NCBI RefSeq assembly: GCF_004364435.1
Contig: NZ_SOCT01000001.1
Coordinates: forward strand, 372,001-436,000
Length of the DNA stretch: 64,000 nt
Source of the DNA: Pseudomonas sp. LP_7_YM
GTDB taxonomy: Bacteria > Pseudomonadota > Gammaproteobacteria > Pseudomonadales > Pseudomonadaceae
Direction of reading: 5' to 3'
Notes under the pieces: generated by a model
Databases searched by the model: none
What the model was told of the DNA's origin: nothing
What the model saw: the letters and a program-made list of their open reading frames with translations, nothing else
Program-made: the position numbers and the translations under genes
Shown here: positions 8,618 to 17,151 of the stretch, piece after piece
Layout of the letters: each line of letters begins with the position of its first letter
How positions within the stretch are numbered: the first letter of the stretch is position 1

Positions 8618-9028
8618 ATGACCCAAACACAAATCCGAGACCTGTATCGCGCTTACATCGACTGTTTGAACCGTCAGGACTGGCCCGAGCTGGGCCGCTT
8701 CGTCGATCAGAACGTTCACTACAACGATCAGCGCATCGGCCTTTGCGGCTACCAGCAAATGCTGGAGAACGACTTTCGTGCGATTCCCGATCTACGTTTC
8801 GTCATAGATCAACTGATTGCCGAGCCACCGCATATCGCGGCCCGGTTGTGTTTTGACTGTACGCCGGTGGGGGAGTTGTTCGGGCTGCCGGTTAATGGTC
8901 AGCGTGTCAGTTTCACCGAAAACGTTTTCTATGAGGTCAGCGCCGGACGTATTCGCAACGTACATTCCGTCATCGATAAGGCTGCCGTTGAAGCGCAGCT
9001 CAATCGCCCCTTGCCGCAGCGCCGCTAG
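8618..9028 (+). CDS. SnoaL-like ester cyclase/NTF2-fold protein
   Basis: 136 residues of the NTF2-like SnoaL type. An N-terminal helix (IRDLYRAYIDCLNRQDWPEL) leads into VDQNVHYNDQRIGLCGYQQM. The core FRAIPDLRFVIDQLIAEPPH and the strand RVSFTENVFYEVSAGRI, ending in SVIDKAA, match ester-cyclase-type members. The family includes small hydrolases, isomerases and binding proteins acting on polyketide-like or other small ligands; no specific substrate can be named. It is a single gene upstream of the YghU-type transferase. Confidence 0.75.
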   Translation: MTQTQIRDLYRAYIDCLNRQDWPELGRFVDQNVHYNDQRIGLCGYQQMLENDFRAIPDLRFVIDQLIAEPPHIAARLCFDCTPVGELFGLPVNGQRVSFTENVFYEVSAGRIRNVHSVIDKAAVEAQLNRPLPQRR

Positions 9029-9278
9029 CCTGGCAGGACCGACAGGATCGCTGATTCCACCGCTGCCCGTCTGGTCGATCGCCAGCCTCTGGCTGGCAGG
9101 CAGCGTTGGTTGGGTGAACGCGCTTCGCTGCAAAGCGCCTTGATTGAAAATTTCGACAGGCGCCCCAACGTAATTTCGACCCCAACCGCTCCCCATCACT
9201 CGGTTTGCTCATGGCTCGCGTTTTTGTGCTGCGGCGCCATTGATTCACCCTAAGTGGTTCACTCTAGAGGTTTGTTTG

Positions 9279-10118
9279 ATGACTAACCAAGCGTACGTTC
9301 CTCCCAAGGTATGGAAAGACCAAGCCGGATCCGGCGGTCAGTTCTCCAAGACCAATCGCCCCATCGCAGGTCCGACCCATGAGAAAACGCTGCCGGTCGG
9401 CAAACATCCGCTTCAGCTCTACTCACTGGCCACGCCCAACGGTGTGAAGATCACCATCATGCTTGAAGAGCTGCTGGCGCTGGGCAAGTCCGAAGCCGAA
9501 TACGACGCCTGGCTGATCCGCATCGGCGAGGGCGATCAGTTCTCCAGCGGTTTCGTCGACATCAACCCCAACTCCAAGATCCCGGCCTTGCTGGACCGTA
9601 GTGTTGAGCCACCGCTGCGCGTATTCGAATCCGGTTCGATCCTGCTGTACCTGGCCGAAAAATTCGGGGCGTTGTTGCCGACAGATCCAGCAGGTCGTAC
9701 TGAAACCCTCAACTGGCTGTTCTGGCAAATGGGGGCGGCGCCGTATCTGGGCGGCGGGTTCGGGCATTTCTATGTCTATGCTCCTGAAAAGATCGAATAC
9801 GCGATCAACCGCTTCACCATGGAAGCCAAGCGTCAGCTGGATGTGCTCGACCGGCGCCTGGCCGAAAGTCCTTATCTGGCAGGCAACGAGTACAGCATCG
9901 CCGACATCGCGGTGTGGTCGTGGTACGGCCAACTGGTGCGCGGCACTGTGTATTCGGCCGCTGAATTCCTCTGCGCACACGAGTACACCCACGTACAGCG
10001 CTGGGCCGAAGAAATTGCCAAGCGTCCTGCAGTCCTGCGTGGCTTGAGGGTCAACCGCACCTGGGGTGAGGAGAGCGAACAGGTGCCAGAACGGCACTCA
10101 GCATCGGACCTCGACTGA
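9279..10118 (+). CDS. yghU: Glutathione S-transferase, YghU type
   Basis: 279 residues. The long N-terminal extension (MTNQAYVPPKVWKDQAGSGG) followed by KHPLQLYSLATPNGVKITIM is characteristic of YghU/YfcG-type disulfide-bond oxidoreductases of the Nu-class GST family. A thioredoxin-like domain (about 50-135, with NSKIPALLD and the glutathione-binding VFESGSILLYLAEKFG) precedes the all-helical domain (LAGNEYSIADIAVWSWYG). These enzymes bind two glutathiones and reduce disulfides or organic peroxides in the cytosol. ATG at 9279 has AGAGG 8 bases upstream. A REPIN element follows. Confidence 0.9.
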   Translation: MTNQAYVPPKVWKDQAGSGGQFSKTNRPIAGPTHEKTLPVGKHPLQLYSLATPNGVKITIMLEELLALGKSEAEYDAWLIRIGEGDQFSSGFVDINPNSKIPALLDRSVEPPLRVFESGSILLYLAEKFGALLPTDPAGRTETLNWLFWQMGAAPYLGGGFGHFYVYAPEKIEYAINRFTMEAKRQLDVLDRRLAESPYLAGNEYSIADIAVWSWYGQLVRGTVYSAAEFLCAHEYTHVQRWAEEIAKRPAVLRGLRVNRTWGEESEQVPERHSASDLD

Positions 10119-10201
10119 CCTTACGATGAGTTCCCGACTTATGCGCAAGGAGTGATCGACCGCTAGCGGCAGCGATCATTTTTTGCGTCGAGTGCTTTTT
10201 C

Positions 10202-10294
10202 CCTGTAGGAGCGAATTCATTCGCGAGAGGCCGGTGCAGGCGACCTGTCTCTATCGCCTTGAACACCGCCATCGGGCACATTCACTCCCACAGG
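10202..10294. repeat. REPIN-type repeat, copy 2
   Basis: The left arm CCTGTAGGAGCGAATTCATT and the right arm (complement of CCTGTGGGAGTGAATG) enclose a segment with GAGAGGCCGGTGCAGGCGACC, matching copy 1 at 6309-6402 for more than 30 bases. It lies between the YghU gene and the convergent TonB receptor and may act as a 3' stem-loop for both. Confidence 0.8.
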
Positions 10295-10368
10295 ACTTTG
10301 AGTTCGGCGTTGAATCTCAGAATGGTCGAGGGCCTGGCGCGATTGCGCCGGCCCTGAATCAGGCTGCG

Positions 10369-12468
10369 TCAGTAGGTCCAGGTCACCGAGGCGGTCAGGT
10401 TACGGGGCGCGCCATAGTTGGCACTGGTGGCGCTGTTGTACAGCGACATCAGGTATTTGCGATCGGTGACGTTGTTCAGGTTGAGCGACGTGCTCCAGTG
10501 ATCATCGATGTCATAGCGGGTCATCAAATCCACCAAGGCATAGGCATTTTGGCGGATAGCGCCGTTGTCGTCGTTTTCAACCGGTCCCTGCCAGCTCACA
10601 CGCGTACCGACCCTGGCCTTGGGCATACCCGGCAGGCGATAAGTCGCCATGCCGCGCAAGCTGTGCGTTGGCACGTATTTTCGAGCGCGATCACCGTTAT
10701 CGTCATCGATACGCACGTAGGTGTAGCCAGCGAGTATCTCCAGACCGGGCATGGCCTCACCTGAAGCTTGCAGTTCGACCCCATGGCTCTTGTAGTCCAA
10801 TGCGTCGTACACGCTGCGACTGCCAACGTAACCTGCATACTCGGCGACGTTTTCCTGCTTGGTCTTGAACACCGCCGCCGTTAGATTGAGGCCGTTGTCC
10901 AGGCTGCCCTTCAGACCGATCTCTTCGCTTGTGCCTTCCAGCGGATCCAGCAACCTGCCATCCAGATCCACCTTGTATTGCGGGCTGAATATCTGCGTCC
11001 AGCTGCCGTACACACTCCACTGATCGTTGAGGTCATAGACCAGGCCGGTATAAGGCGTGACTTTACCGTGCTCGCGGGTATCGTGATCCACACCATAGTC
11101 CAGCCCGCTACCATCGGCGCTGAGCATTCTCGCACCGACGACCCAGTGCAGATCATCCATCAGGCTGAAGCGGGCACCGGCGTAGACGCTCTTTTGCGTA
11201 TCGCGATAGTTCTGGTTATTGGTGTCGAATGTGTAACTCAGTGACGGCTGCGCGATGGCCCCTGCGAGTGTGCCGCAGAAGCTAACGTCGTAATAACCAT
11301 CGGCATTGATGTCATGCTCGTTGGCCTTGAGCTGCGTGCGGCCATAACTGGCACCCACGGTCAGCTCGTGATCGCGGCCAAACAGGCTGAACGGGCCAGA
11401 CAGCTGGGCCTCGCCGATCATCTGGTCGGTTTTGCTGGTGATATGAGTCGGGTACGCCGATGCGTCGTCGCCTGTGACGCTGGCGATGTAGAACATGTCC
11501 GTGTCCTGGTACTGGCGAATGCCGGTCACCGACAACTTGCTGTTCCAGCCATTGCCGAAGTCATGCTTGAGCTCGGCGAACGTGCGCTGGGTGTGCACGT
11601 TCCAGTAAGTCCACGGCTGGCCGACGTTGGAGCTGCGGCTGCTGTAGTGGATCGGATTGCCGGCTGAATCGGCAAGCGGCAAATTGCCCCAAGTGCTGGC
11701 GTTGGAGTCGCTGTCGTGCTGGGAGAAGCCGATGGTGAGGGTGTCGGCATCGGACAGGTCGAAATCCAGCAGGCCTGCGGCTACGTTGATCTCGTGGCTG
11801 TAGCGATCCAGATAGGAATTGCCTTTGTCGTGGGTATAGATGAAGCGTGCGCGGATATTGCCGCTGTCGGTCAGTGGGCCGGACACGTCAACGTCCACCC
11901 GGCGGTTGTCCCAGGAGCCGACGCTGGTGCCGATTTTGGCCTGCAAATCCCTGGTCGGACGTTTACGCACGAAGTTGACTGTCGCAGAAGGGTTGCCCGT
12001 CCCACTCATCAAACCGTTGGCACCGTGCAGAATATCGATCTGCTCATACTCGGCCAGGTCCTGATCGCCCACCAGCAGGTCGCCCGTAAAGGGCATGCCC
12101 ATGCCGTCGTATTCGAAAGTGGTGATGTCGAAGCCGCGCGAAGTGAACTGCGTGCGATCAGTCTCGGTCTGCTCGACCGTGACCGACGGGGCCGCGCGCA
12201 GTGCTTGCTTGATGCTGTTCATCCTGAAATCGTCGATCTGATCGCGCGTCAGGGTGGTGACGGCCTGTGGCGTTTCCTTGTCTGTCAATCCCAATCGGGT
12301 AGTGCTGTTGGCCGCTCTTCCCTGATAGCCCTGACTGAGTTCGTCGGCTTGTGCGCCGCTGCTCTGAATCCGGGTAGAGGGCAAAGTCATTTCATCAGCC
12401 GCGTGAGCAATGGGCATGGCGCTGCAGGCGCCAGCGAGGAGCAGGCTGGCAGGGAGGCGGGCTTTCAA
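10369..12468 (-). CDS. TonB-dependent siderophore receptor
   Basis: 699-residue outer-membrane receptor. A Sec signal (LPASLLLAGACSAMPIAHA) is followed by a short TonB-box region and the plug domain (ETPQAVTTLTRDQIDD, TFEYDGMGMP, GANGLMSGTGNPSATVNFVRKRP, about residues 60-175). A 22-stranded barrel ends in LTASVTWTY with the expected terminal aromatic. There is no N-terminal signalling (STN) domain, so it is a simple FecA/FhuE-like importer rather than a transducer. No ATG fits the signal peptide; a TTG at 12468 with AGGAAA 7-8 bases upstream is taken as start. A Fur-like site lies 40-60 bases upstream. The siderophore is unknown. Confidence 0.88.
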   Translation of the reverse strand: MKARLPASLLLAGACSAMPIAHAADEMTLPSTRIQSSGAQADELSQGYQGRAANSTTRLGLTDKETPQAVTTLTRDQIDDFRMNSIKQALRAAPSVTVEQTETDRTQFTSRGFDITTFEYDGMGMPFTGDLLVGDQDLAEYEQIDILHGANGLMSGTGNPSATVNFVRKRPTRDLQAKIGTSVGSWDNRRVDVDVSGPLTDSGNIRARFIYTHDKGNSYLDRYSHEINVAAGLLDFDLSDADTLTIGFSQHDSDSNASTWGNLPLADSAGNPIHYSSRSSNVGQPWTYWNVHTQRTFAELKHDFGNGWNSKLSVTGIRQYQDTDMFYIASVTGDDASAYPTHITSKTDQMIGEAQLSGPFSLFGRDHELTVGASYGRTQLKANEHDINADGYYDVSFCGTLAGAIAQPSLSYTFDTNNQNYRDTQKSVYAGARFSLMDDLHWVVGARMLSADGSGLDYGVDHDTREHGKVTPYTGLVYDLNDQWSVYGSWTQIFSPQYKVDLDGRLLDPLEGTSEEIGLKGSLDNGLNLTAAVFKTKQENVAEYAGYVGSRSVYDALDYKSHGVELQASGEAMPGLEILAGYTYVRIDDDNGDRARKYVPTHSLRGMATYRLPGMPKARVGTRVSWQGPVENDDNGAIRQNAYALVDLMTRYDIDDHWSTSLNLNNVTDRKYLMSLYNSATSANYGAPRNLTASVTWTY

Positions 12469-12504
12469 GGTGCGTTTCCTGAGTCTAAGAGTCAGAGGGG
12501 ATGC

Positions 12505-12530
12505 TAATGAGAATGTAAATGAGAACTATA
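12505..12530 (-). promoter_or_regulatory. Candidate Fur box for the TonB receptor
   Basis: AATGAGAATGTAAATGAGAA (12506-12525) and flanks carry repeated (A/T)GA(G/A)AAT-type hexamers resembling the Fur consensus GATAATGATAATCATTATC. It lies 37-62 bases upstream of the receptor start, where a repressor would block the promoter. The match is imperfect. Confidence 0.55.
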
Positions 12531-12785
12531 CACAAACGGTAATGAAGTTTTTACAGATTTTTCACATTCAGGAAGGAGGTCATAGTTTGAGCGGTTCCTC
12601 GTGGAAGGCATCAGGTGCGTAGGAAGGTCGCTGCAACCAGTAGGACTGTTCGCTACAGCGGTGCGAAAAGCGCCGTGTAAAGCATCGGAATTTTTCCGAC
12701 AGACTGCGTGCAGACTTCAGTATTGCGTCTACGCTGCGGTTTGATGGGTACACGAAGACCCAGTAGTTCACTCAGGAGTTTCACT

Positions 12786-13049
12786 ATGCATAAGTTGGTT
12801 TCCTCGATTGCCGTCGCTCTTTTGCTCACCGGTTCACTGGCACCGCTGGCATTGGCCGAGGGCGATGTCGCCGAGGGCGTACGGCACGACAACGAAGAAC
12901 TGGACAACGGCGTGGACCATGACGCCAAGGAAGTCGACAAGGGTGTCAAGCACGATGCCAGCGAAGTCGATAAAGGCGTGAAGCACGATGACGAAGAGCG
13001 TCACAAGGCCGACAAGCATGTCGATAAGGAAGTCAAAAAACATCTCTGA
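12786..13049 (+). CDS. Small exported protein with 11-residue HD/EVDK repeats
   Basis: 87 residues, ATG at 12786 with AGGAG 7 bases upstream. The signal peptide MHKLVSSIAVALLLTGSLA ends near ALA-EG. The mature part is almost entirely an 11-residue repeat: GVRHDNEELDN, GVDHDAKEVDK, GVKHDASEVDK, GVKHDDEERHK, ADKHVDKEVKK. It is rich in His, Asp, Glu and Lys. An 11-residue period fits a straight amphipathic helix (three turns), and the regularly spaced His-Asp pairs could bind metal. No family is recognised. Two other small exported proteins follow closely. Confidence 0.8.
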   Translation: MHKLVSSIAVALLLTGSLAPLALAEGDVAEGVRHDNEELDNGVDHDAKEVDKGVKHDASEVDKGVKHDDEERHKADKHVDKEVKKHL

Positions 13050-13099
13050 TATTCGCCAGATAATGCGTCAGGTTGTGATCAATCTATAAGGAACTGGAT

Positions 13100-13339
13100 A
13101 TGCGCTTTTTTTCTTTGTGTCTTCTGACCGCTCTTGCAATGAGTAACCCGGCTTTCGCCAAGGACGATCATCACGAATGTGAAGAGGCCCTCGGCAAACT
13201 CAAAGCCACCACGGATGCTGACTACAGCGCCTCCGGGCATCACGAACATCAACAGGCCAAGGCCGCTCATGAGTCCGGCGACTACAAGAAGTGCGCCGAT
13301 CAGGCGAACAAGGCGCTCACTCATCTGAAGCAAAAGTGA
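13100..13339 (+). CDS. Small periplasmic His-rich protein
   Basis: 79 residues with a Sec signal (MRFFSLCLLTALAMSNPAFA) and a mature helical domain of about 59 residues. It contains a His-rich stretch (KDDHHECEEALGKLK, SGHHEHQQAKAAHESGD) and two Cys, at ECEE and KKCADQ, that could pair. AAGGAACT precedes the ATG. It sits 50 bp after the 11-residue-repeat gene and 22 bp before a tiny lipoprotein, suggesting one transcript. Function unknown; metal binding or envelope stress is only a guess. Confidence 0.75.
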   Translation: MRFFSLCLLTALAMSNPAFAKDDHHECEEALGKLKATTDADYSASGHHEHQQAKAAHESGDYKKCADQANKALTHLKQK

Positions 13340-13361
13340 ACGAGCAGATGACGGTGAACCC

Positions 13362-13502
13362 ATGAAAAAACTCACATTGGTCCTTCTGTTTCTGATGTGC
13401 GCCGGCTGCCAATACTTCGGCTATCAGGACGACAACTGCACCAACGAACCGGATCAGCCTGCCTGTGACGGTACTCATCCGGTTGAAGGTCATCGCAAGT
13501 AA
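13362..13502 (+). CDS. Tiny lipoprotein, 46 residues
   Basis: The frame from ATG 13362 to TAA 13502 encodes MKKLTLVLLFLMCAGC followed by a 30-residue mature peptide with two further Cys (DDNCTNEP, QPACDGTHP). The lipobox MCAGC is clear, so the product should be lipidated at Cys16. The ribosome site (GGTGA) is modest. It starts 22 bp after the previous small exported protein and is probably co-transcribed with it. No known family. Confidence 0.65.
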   Translation: MKKLTLVLLFLMCAGCQYFGYQDDNCTNEPDQPACDGTHPVEGHRK

Positions 13503-13662
13503 ATCCCTCTGACCCTCTGCAGGGTATCCACCTGCTGTCAGTCAACGGCGATGTTCACAGATATACCGTTGACTGGCGGCGCCCGACACCGGAAAGCGCA
13601 AGACTTCCGCCGTGAAACCCGGATAATGGCCGCCATTCGTTTTTCGCTTCTGGTACTGCCGC

Positions 13663-15885
13663 ATGGAAATCAAGGTCAACTTTCTCGACAATCTTCGACT
13701 TCAAGCCAGGTTCGATGACTTCACGGTGATTGCCGATCAGCCCATTCGTTACAAAGGCGATGGATCGGCGCCGGGGCCGTTCGATTATTTTCTGGCGTCA
13801 TCGGCCTTGTGTGCCGCTTATTTCGTAAAGTTGTACTGCCAGACGCGCAACATCCCTACCGAGAACATCCGTCTTTCGCAAAACAACATCGTTGACCCGG
13901 AAAACCGCTACAACCAGATCTTCAAGATTCAGGTCGAGTTGCCCGCCGATATCTCCGACAAGGACCGCTTGGGCATCCTGCGCTCTATCGATCGCTGCAC
14001 AGTGAAGAAGGTGGTGCAGGCCGGCCCCGAGTTCGTGATCGAAGAAGTCGAGAATCTGGACGCCGACGCCCAGGCGTTGCTGATGCCAACTTCCAGTGTC
14101 GAGGGTGCAAGCACCTACATTGCGGGAAAGGATCTGCCGCTGGAGCAGACCATTGCCACTATGTCGGGCATCCTCGCGCGGCTGGGCATGAAGATCGAAA
14201 TCGCCTCATGGCGAAATATCGTGCCTAACGTGTGGTCATTGCATATCCGCGACGCCAGTTCGCCGATGTGCTTCACCAACGGCAAAGGTGCCTCCAAAGA
14301 GGGCGCACTGGCGTCAGCGCTGGGCGAGTTCATCGAGCGCCTGAACTGCAACTTCTTCTATAACGATCAGTTCTGGGGCGAAGACATCGCCAGTGCCCAA
14401 TTCGTGCATTACCCCGACGAGCGCTGGTTCCAGCCGGGGCCCGACGACGCGCTGCCGAGGGAGATCCTCGACCCCTATTGCCTGAAGATTTACAACCGCG
14501 ATGGCGAACTGCGTGGATCGCACCTGTATGACACCAACTCCGGCAATACGCAGCGAGGTATCGTTTCCCTGCCGTTCGTGCGCCAGTCGGATGGCCAGAC
14601 CGTGTATTTCCCGTCCAACCTGATCGAAAACCTGTACCTGAGCAATGGCATGAGTGCTGGCAACACGCTGGCCGAGGCTCAGGTCCAGTGCTTGTCGGAG
14701 ATCTTCGAGCGCGCCGTCAAACGCGAAATTATCGAGGGCGAAATCGCTTTGCCTGACGTCCCGCAGCAAGTGCTCGACAAATACCCTGGCATTCTCGCCG
14801 GCATTCAAGGGCTGGAAGAGCAGGGCTTCCCGGTGCTGGTCAAGGATGCATCGCTGGGCGGGGAATTCCCGGTCATGTGCGTCACCCTGATGAACCCGCG
14901 CACCGGCGGAGTGTTCGCCTCTTTCGGCGCACACCCACGCTTTGAGGTGGCGCTTGAACGCAGCCTCACCGAATTGCTGCAAGGTCGCAGTTTCGAAGGC
15001 CTGAACGATCTGCCGCAACCGACGTTCGAAGGCCACGCAGTTACCGAGCCGAACAACTTCGTCGAGCACTTCATCGATTCGAGCGGCGTGGTGTCGTGGC
15101 GCTTCTTCAGCGCCCGGGCCGATTACGAATTCGTCGAATGGGACTTCTCAAGTGCGGGCCGCGCCAGTGGAAAAGAAACGGCCAATGCTGACGAGGCCGC
15201 GACGCTGTTCGGCATTCTCGAAGACATGGGCAAGCAAGTCTACATGGCAGTCTACGAAGATCTTGGTGCCACTGCCTGCCGCATCCTGGTCCCTGACTAC
15301 TCGGAGATATACCCGGTCGAGGATCTGATCTGGGATAACACCAACAAGGCGCTGGCCTATCGCGCCGATATCCTCAATCTGCACACCCTCAGCAAAGTCG
15401 GCCTGAGAACCCTGGCCCAAGGCCTGGAAGACAGCGGGCTGGACGATTACACCGACATCACCACCCTGATCGGCATCGAGTTCGACGACAACACTGCCTG
15501 GGGCCAGCTGACCATCCTGGAGCTGAAACTGCTGATCTACCTGGCCTTGCAGAAGTACGAAAAGGCCAAGGATCTGGTGGAGGCGTTTTTGCAGTACAAC
15601 GACAACACCGTTGAGCGTGGCCTGTTCTACCAGGCGGTGAATGTGGTGCTGGAAATGCAACTGGACGAGGATCTGGAGCTGGCGGATTACGAGGTCAATT
15701 TGCGCAGGATGTTTGGTCACCAGCGTATGGACGCTGCCATTGGCTCGGTCAACGGCAGCGTGCGTTTCTACGGATTGACGCCTACCAGCATGAAGCTTGA
15801 AGGGCTGGACCGGCACCTGCGCCTGATCGACAGCTATAAAAAGCTGCACCAGGCACGGGCCCACACTGCGGGCCAGTCGCAGTAA
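13663..15885 (+). CDS. ycaO: OsmC-YcaO fusion protein
   Basis: 740 residues. Residues 1-135 form an OsmC/Ohr-like domain (FTVIADQPIRYKGDGSAPGP, SSALCAAYFVKLYC, with DRCTVKKV supplying the second Cys). Residues about 160-540 form a YcaO domain, with the ATP/Mg-binding Glu-rich helices ASALGEFIERLNC and QCLSEIFERAVKREI. A helical C-terminal region (about 590-740) is typical of the E. coli YcaO subgroup. YcaO domains activate amide carbonyls with ATP; E. coli YcaO has been linked to RimO-dependent methylthiolation of ribosomal protein S12. The frame is intact, monocistronic, and followed by a strong terminator. Confidence 0.9.
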   Translation: MEIKVNFLDNLRLQARFDDFTVIADQPIRYKGDGSAPGPFDYFLASSALCAAYFVKLYCQTRNIPTENIRLSQNNIVDPENRYNQIFKIQVELPADISDKDRLGILRSIDRCTVKKVVQAGPEFVIEEVENLDADAQALLMPTSSVEGASTYIAGKDLPLEQTIATMSGILARLGMKIEIASWRNIVPNVWSLHIRDASSPMCFTNGKGASKEGALASALGEFIERLNCNFFYNDQFWGEDIASAQFVHYPDERWFQPGPDDALPREILDPYCLKIYNRDGELRGSHLYDTNSGNTQRGIVSLPFVRQSDGQTVYFPSNLIENLYLSNGMSAGNTLAEAQVQCLSEIFERAVKREIIEGEIALPDVPQQVLDKYPGILAGIQGLEEQGFPVLVKDASLGGEFPVMCVTLMNPRTGGVFASFGAHPRFEVALERSLTELLQGRSFEGLNDLPQPTFEGHAVTEPNNFVEHFIDSSGVVSWRFFSARADYEFVEWDFSSAGRASGKETANADEAATLFGILEDMGKQVYMAVYEDLGATACRILVPDYSEIYPVEDLIWDNTNKALAYRADILNLHTLSKVGLRTLAQGLEDSGLDDYTDITTLIGIEFDDNTAWGQLTILELKLLIYLALQKYEKAKDLVEAFLQYNDNTVERGLFYQAVNVVLEMQLDEDLELADYEVNLRRMFGHQRMDAAIGSVNGSVRFYGLTPTSMKLEGLDRHLRLIDSYKKLHQARAHTAGQSQ

Positions 15886-15906
15886 GCGCAGAATGAAGCC
15901 TCTCTC

Positions 15907-15930
15907 AAAAGCACCTTCGGGTGCTTTTTA
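15907..15930 (+). terminator. Rho-independent terminator after OsmC-YcaO gene
   Basis: Stem AAAAGCACC / GGTGCTTTT with a TTCG tetraloop, followed by T residues, 22 bp after the ycaO stop. Confidence 0.85.
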
Positions 15931-15989
15931 ATCTTGGCTGGAGTCGAACCTTTGCAGGTCGTGAGGTGGGTGAGGCCGACACAGCCCGG

Positions 15990-16511
15990 TCAGATCGAGT
16001 AGGTGAATCGACGTTCGTTTTCCGGTGTGCTGGTGTCCGGTAACGCGAGCAAAAAACCACAGCGCGCCAGCACTTTCGCTGATCCCGCATTATCTTCGTA
16101 GACATAAGCAACTAACTGCCCCAGTCCCCAGCGTTCGCGTGCCTGTTCAATCAGATGCCTGAGCGCCATGGTTGCCAGTCCTTGGCCCGCCATGTCTTCA
16201 GCTACGCGGTAACCCACCTCGGCAGTGTTCAGGGTTGTGTTGATGCTCTTCAGGTTGGCTCTGCCTACGATTTTTCCATGGGCATCTTCAATGATAAAGG
16301 GATGCCAGGTGCCTGCCGCGAAGTCCTGTAGATAGCTTTGGATATGATCGGCGACGCCTTGCAGCGAGTAGAACGAGGAGGGGCGAGCCTCGATGTGCGA
16401 TTCGAACCAGAAACGATTGCCGGTCTCGAACGCCAGTAAAGCTTCGTTGTCGGTCTCTCTCAGCTCACGAATTTTGAAGCAGGTTTCAACATGAGACGGC
16501 GGCGTGGGCAC
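15990..16511 (-). CDS. GNAT-family N-acetyltransferase (RimJ/RimL-like)
   Basis: 173 residues from a GTG at 16511 that has AAGGA 8 bases upstream; longer frames to 16634 lack a ribosome site. GNAT motifs are present: FKIRELRETDNEALLAFE opens the fold, PFIIEDAHGKIVGRANL and AEVGYRVAEDMAGQGLATMALRHL form the acetyl-CoA P-loop region (Q/R-x-x-G-x-A form QGLAT), and AYVYEDNAGSAKVLARCGF is the closing helix. This resembles RimJ/RimL-type protein or amino-acid acetyltransferases. Substrate unknown. Single gene. Confidence 0.82.
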   Translation of the reverse strand: MPTPPSHVETCFKIRELRETDNEALLAFETGNRFWFESHIEARPSSFYSLQGVADHIQSYLQDFAAGTWHPFIIEDAHGKIVGRANLKSINTTLNTAEVGYRVAEDMAGQGLATMALRHLIEQARERWGLGQLVAYVYEDNAGSAKVLARCGFLLALPDTSTPENERRFTYSI

Positions 16512-16672
16512 GGCATAAGTCCTTGTGATAGACCGCTGATGATGCCGTTTGCACGCACGTGGATCCATCGACGCCTCTCTGAGGCCTTGGCACAGCGGGC
16601 TGCCCGAAAGGGGATGGGCAGTGGCAGCCCTCAATAATCAACTGCCACTCGAAGGTAGAGCTGATAAGCACT

Positions 16673-17032
16673 TCAGCTTCTCAGATCAGTATTTTTCTCA
16701 TCGGAAGAGACTTTGGGTTTCTCGACAGGAGCGAATTCACCCTTCAATTTCAGCTCTTCGAAATGCTTGCCCAGTACCTGCTCGATTTTACGGACGTAAC
16801 TGTCATCCAGGCTTTTCACCACCAGCCACAGGCGCGGCAAGTTCTGAAAATGGGCCTCTTCGATCTTTACATCCTGGGTCAGTTCGCGGTCCGAACGCCA
16901 GAGGCATTCGCGTTCAGTGGTCTTTGGATCCTGTGGCCAGGCTTCGGAAGTGGTGATCCAGATTTCATAGAAGTGCGCAACCTCTTCTCTTTCCATCTCT
17001 TGCAGTTTTTCCATTGGAACGAAAGTATTCAC
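16673..17032 (-). CDS. Small cytosolic protein of unknown function
   Basis: 119 residues from GTG at 17032, preceded by AGGTG at 5-6 bases; a TTG at 17062 would add ten residues but has no ribosome site. The protein is soluble and charged. Its N-terminal helix MEKLQEMEREEVAHFYEIW and the block LPRLWLVVKSLDDSYVRKIEQVLG are followed by a disordered Lys/Glu/Ser-rich tail. I recognise no family. Neighbours (GNAT, thioredoxin-like) give no functional hint. Confidence 0.6.
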   Translation of the reverse strand: MNTFVPMEKLQEMEREEVAHFYEIWITTSEAWPQDPKTTERECLWRSDRELTQDVKIEEAHFQNLPRLWLVVKSLDDSYVRKIEQVLGKHFEELKLKGEFAPVEKPKVSSDEKNTDLRS

Positions 17033-17151
17033 GGCGTCACCTGTCAAGCGAGTGGATTTCAAGGCGCGGGTGTCTTTCCGCGCCTACCCCTGTTCCAGCA
17101 CTGCTGCAGAGGCGTACCTCTATAGGGCCAGCAAGTGCTGGGGGAGTTCCA

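Noticed and set aside
11716..12507. 263-codon plus-strand open frame within the TonB receptor
   Set aside because: Antisense of the receptor N-terminal region; no domain, and composition is unlike a protein gene.
12580..12771. 63-codon minus-strand frame between the TonB receptor and the repeat-protein gene
   Set aside because: No ribosome site or family match, and it covers the promoter of the small exported-protein cluster.
12786..13043. Possible tandem DNA repeat in the repeat-protein gene
   Set aside because: The periodicity is at protein level (11 residues, 33 bases) with diverged codons, so it is not a simple DNA satellite or CRISPR.
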